A stretch of DNA of 6,016 nucleotides from Nitrospirota bacterium (lineage in GTDB: Bacteria; Nitrospirota; Nitrospiria; Nitrospirales; Nitrospiraceae), in assembly GCA_016222925.1 (NCBI GenBank), contig JACRQB010000244.1:1-6016 (forward strand), in the 5' to 3' direction. The notes below the pieces were generated by a model. The model did no database searches, had not been told where the DNA came from, and was given only the letters and a program-made list of their open reading frames with translations. Below are positions 5,371 through 6,016 of the stretch, piece by piece. Position 1 is the stretch's first letter. Each line of letters begins with the position of its first letter. A program made the translations under genes and the position numbers.

Positions 5371-6016
5371 GTGGGACATCCACCCATCACCGAAGCAATC
5401 GCCCACAGCTCACTATCCGTGACCACCCCACCAGCACGCCCCAAACAGTTCGATATTAGGCGTCTCTACACTGCTGTCGTGCTGATCCCGGCGGTCTACC
5501 TCATCATCGTACACCTCGCTCCCTGGGCCTTAACGCTGCTCTTGATCGCCGTCGGCTCTCTTGCCCTGCTCGAGCTGTATCGTCTCAGCTTCCAATCGCG
5601 GTTGAATCAAGTCCTCGTCGGCGTCGGGTCGGCAACCTTTGTTCTGACACTTGTCCGATCTCATGTGTCTCTCCCGCTTCCTGAACTTCTTCTCGGCGGT
5701 GCCTTTGTGATTGCAGTGACGGCCTCTTTAGTCGTCACATCAGCAGAACATCGATGGAAGGACGCGCTGATCACCATGTTCGGCGTGTGCTACGTGGGCG
5801 TCACACTCAGTACCATTGTATCGACCCGCTCACTGCCGACAGGCGAATTCCTCGTGCTGTTTCTGGCGGTCGTCACATGGGCTTCTGACACCGGAGCGTA
5901 CTATGCTGGGACTCTGTGGGGCAAACACCCTCTCTTGCCGTCGATCAGTCCCAAGAAGACCGTCGAGGGGGTACTCGGAGGGCTCGCACTGGCCGTCGCT
6001 GCCGCCATCGTGGCTC
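5371..6016 (+). CDS. cdsA: Phosphatidate cytidylyltransferase (CDP-diglyceride synthase), 3' end missing
   Basis: CdsA joins CTP and phosphatidic acid to give CDP-diacylglycerol, the branch point of bacterial phospholipid synthesis, in the inner membrane. About 215 codons are visible and the frame is open at the right edge. Hydrophobic segments at roughly 34-50, 51-67, 81-95, 105-124, 132-150, 158-171 and 202-215 fit a multi-pass enzyme. The WASDTGAYYAGTLWGKH block (170-186) and the SPKKTVEGVLGG block (193-204) match the conserved DTGAY...GKH and SPxKTxxG motifs of CdsA. The C-terminal metal-binding signature (KRxxxxKD...DR) would lie beyond the window. The start is uncertain: GTG at 5371, five bases after the uppS stop and so probably coupled, or GTG at 5419, which removes 16 residues. 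Neither has a clear ribosome site. The nearby ATG at 5369 is in another frame that soon stops. Confidence 0.92.
   Translation, partial: MGHPPITEAIAHSSLSVTTPPARPKQFDIRRLYTAVVLIPAVYLIIVHLAPWALTLLLIAVGSLALLELYRLSFQSRLNQVLVGVGSATFVLTLVRSHVSLPLPELLLGGAFVIAVTASLVVTSAEHRWKDALITMFGVCYVGVTLSTIVSTRSLPTGEFLVLFLAVVTWASDTGAYYAGTLWGKHPLLPSISPKKTVEGVLGGLALAVAAAIVA

Noticed and set aside
5369..5422. ATG at 5369 as the start of cdsA
   Set aside because: This ATG is in a different frame from the CdsA motifs and reaches a TGA after 17 codons. The CdsA frame begins at GTG 5371 or GTG 5419.
1..6016. Mobile elements, CRISPR arrays, tRNA or rRNA genes, attachment sites
   Set aside because: I found no terminal inverted repeats, transposase or integrase motifs, regularly spaced repeats, or tRNA-like or rRNA-like sequence. 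Nearly all of the window is explained by housekeeping-type genes.

Overview
The window is an ordinary-looking stretch of a fairly GC-rich bacterial chromosome, with two divergent gene blocks packed tightly around one shared control region at about 4370-4576. Uninterrupted reading frames, short gaps, GTG starts and housekeeping protein families point to a Gram-negative-type bacterium. The protein style would suit Nitrospirota (Nitrospira-like), but that is an impression and was not tested. There are no mobile elements, RNA genes or CRISPR arrays, and no stretch over 300 bases lacks a gene.

Left block (minus strand, transcribed from about 4403 towards position 1): tldD, pmbA/tldE, a cytoplasmic PEBP-family (YbhB/YbcL-like) protein, a second PEBP-family protein with a signal peptide, and an unrecognised gene cut by the window edge. 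TldD carries the HExxxH zinc motif plus a late cysteine. PmbA is the paralogous partner without that motif. Gaps are 73, 1, 55 and 22 bases, so this is very probably one operon. A promoter with a TATACT -10 box lies just upstream of tldD. It shows that the TldD start is at 4369, giving a 476-residue protein, and not at the longer open-frame start at 4444. A bulged hairpin lies between tldD and pmbA.

Right block (plus strand): uppS (undecaprenyl diphosphate synthase) followed 5 bases later by cdsA (phosphatidate cytidylyltransferase), which runs off the right edge. UppS makes the C55 lipid carrier for peptidoglycan and other envelope polymers. CdsA makes CDP-diacylglycerol for phospholipids. 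A near-consensus sigma-70 promoter (TTGACA, 17-base spacer, TAGACT) sits 57 bases before the uppS start codon.

I see no undescribed system that I can defend. The points most worth checking are the pairing of a TldD/TldE protease with two PEBP-fold proteins (a fold that includes protease inhibitors) in one operon, a cysteine pair shared by the two PEBP proteins, the tldD-pmbA hairpin, and a palindrome covering the tldD -10 box.
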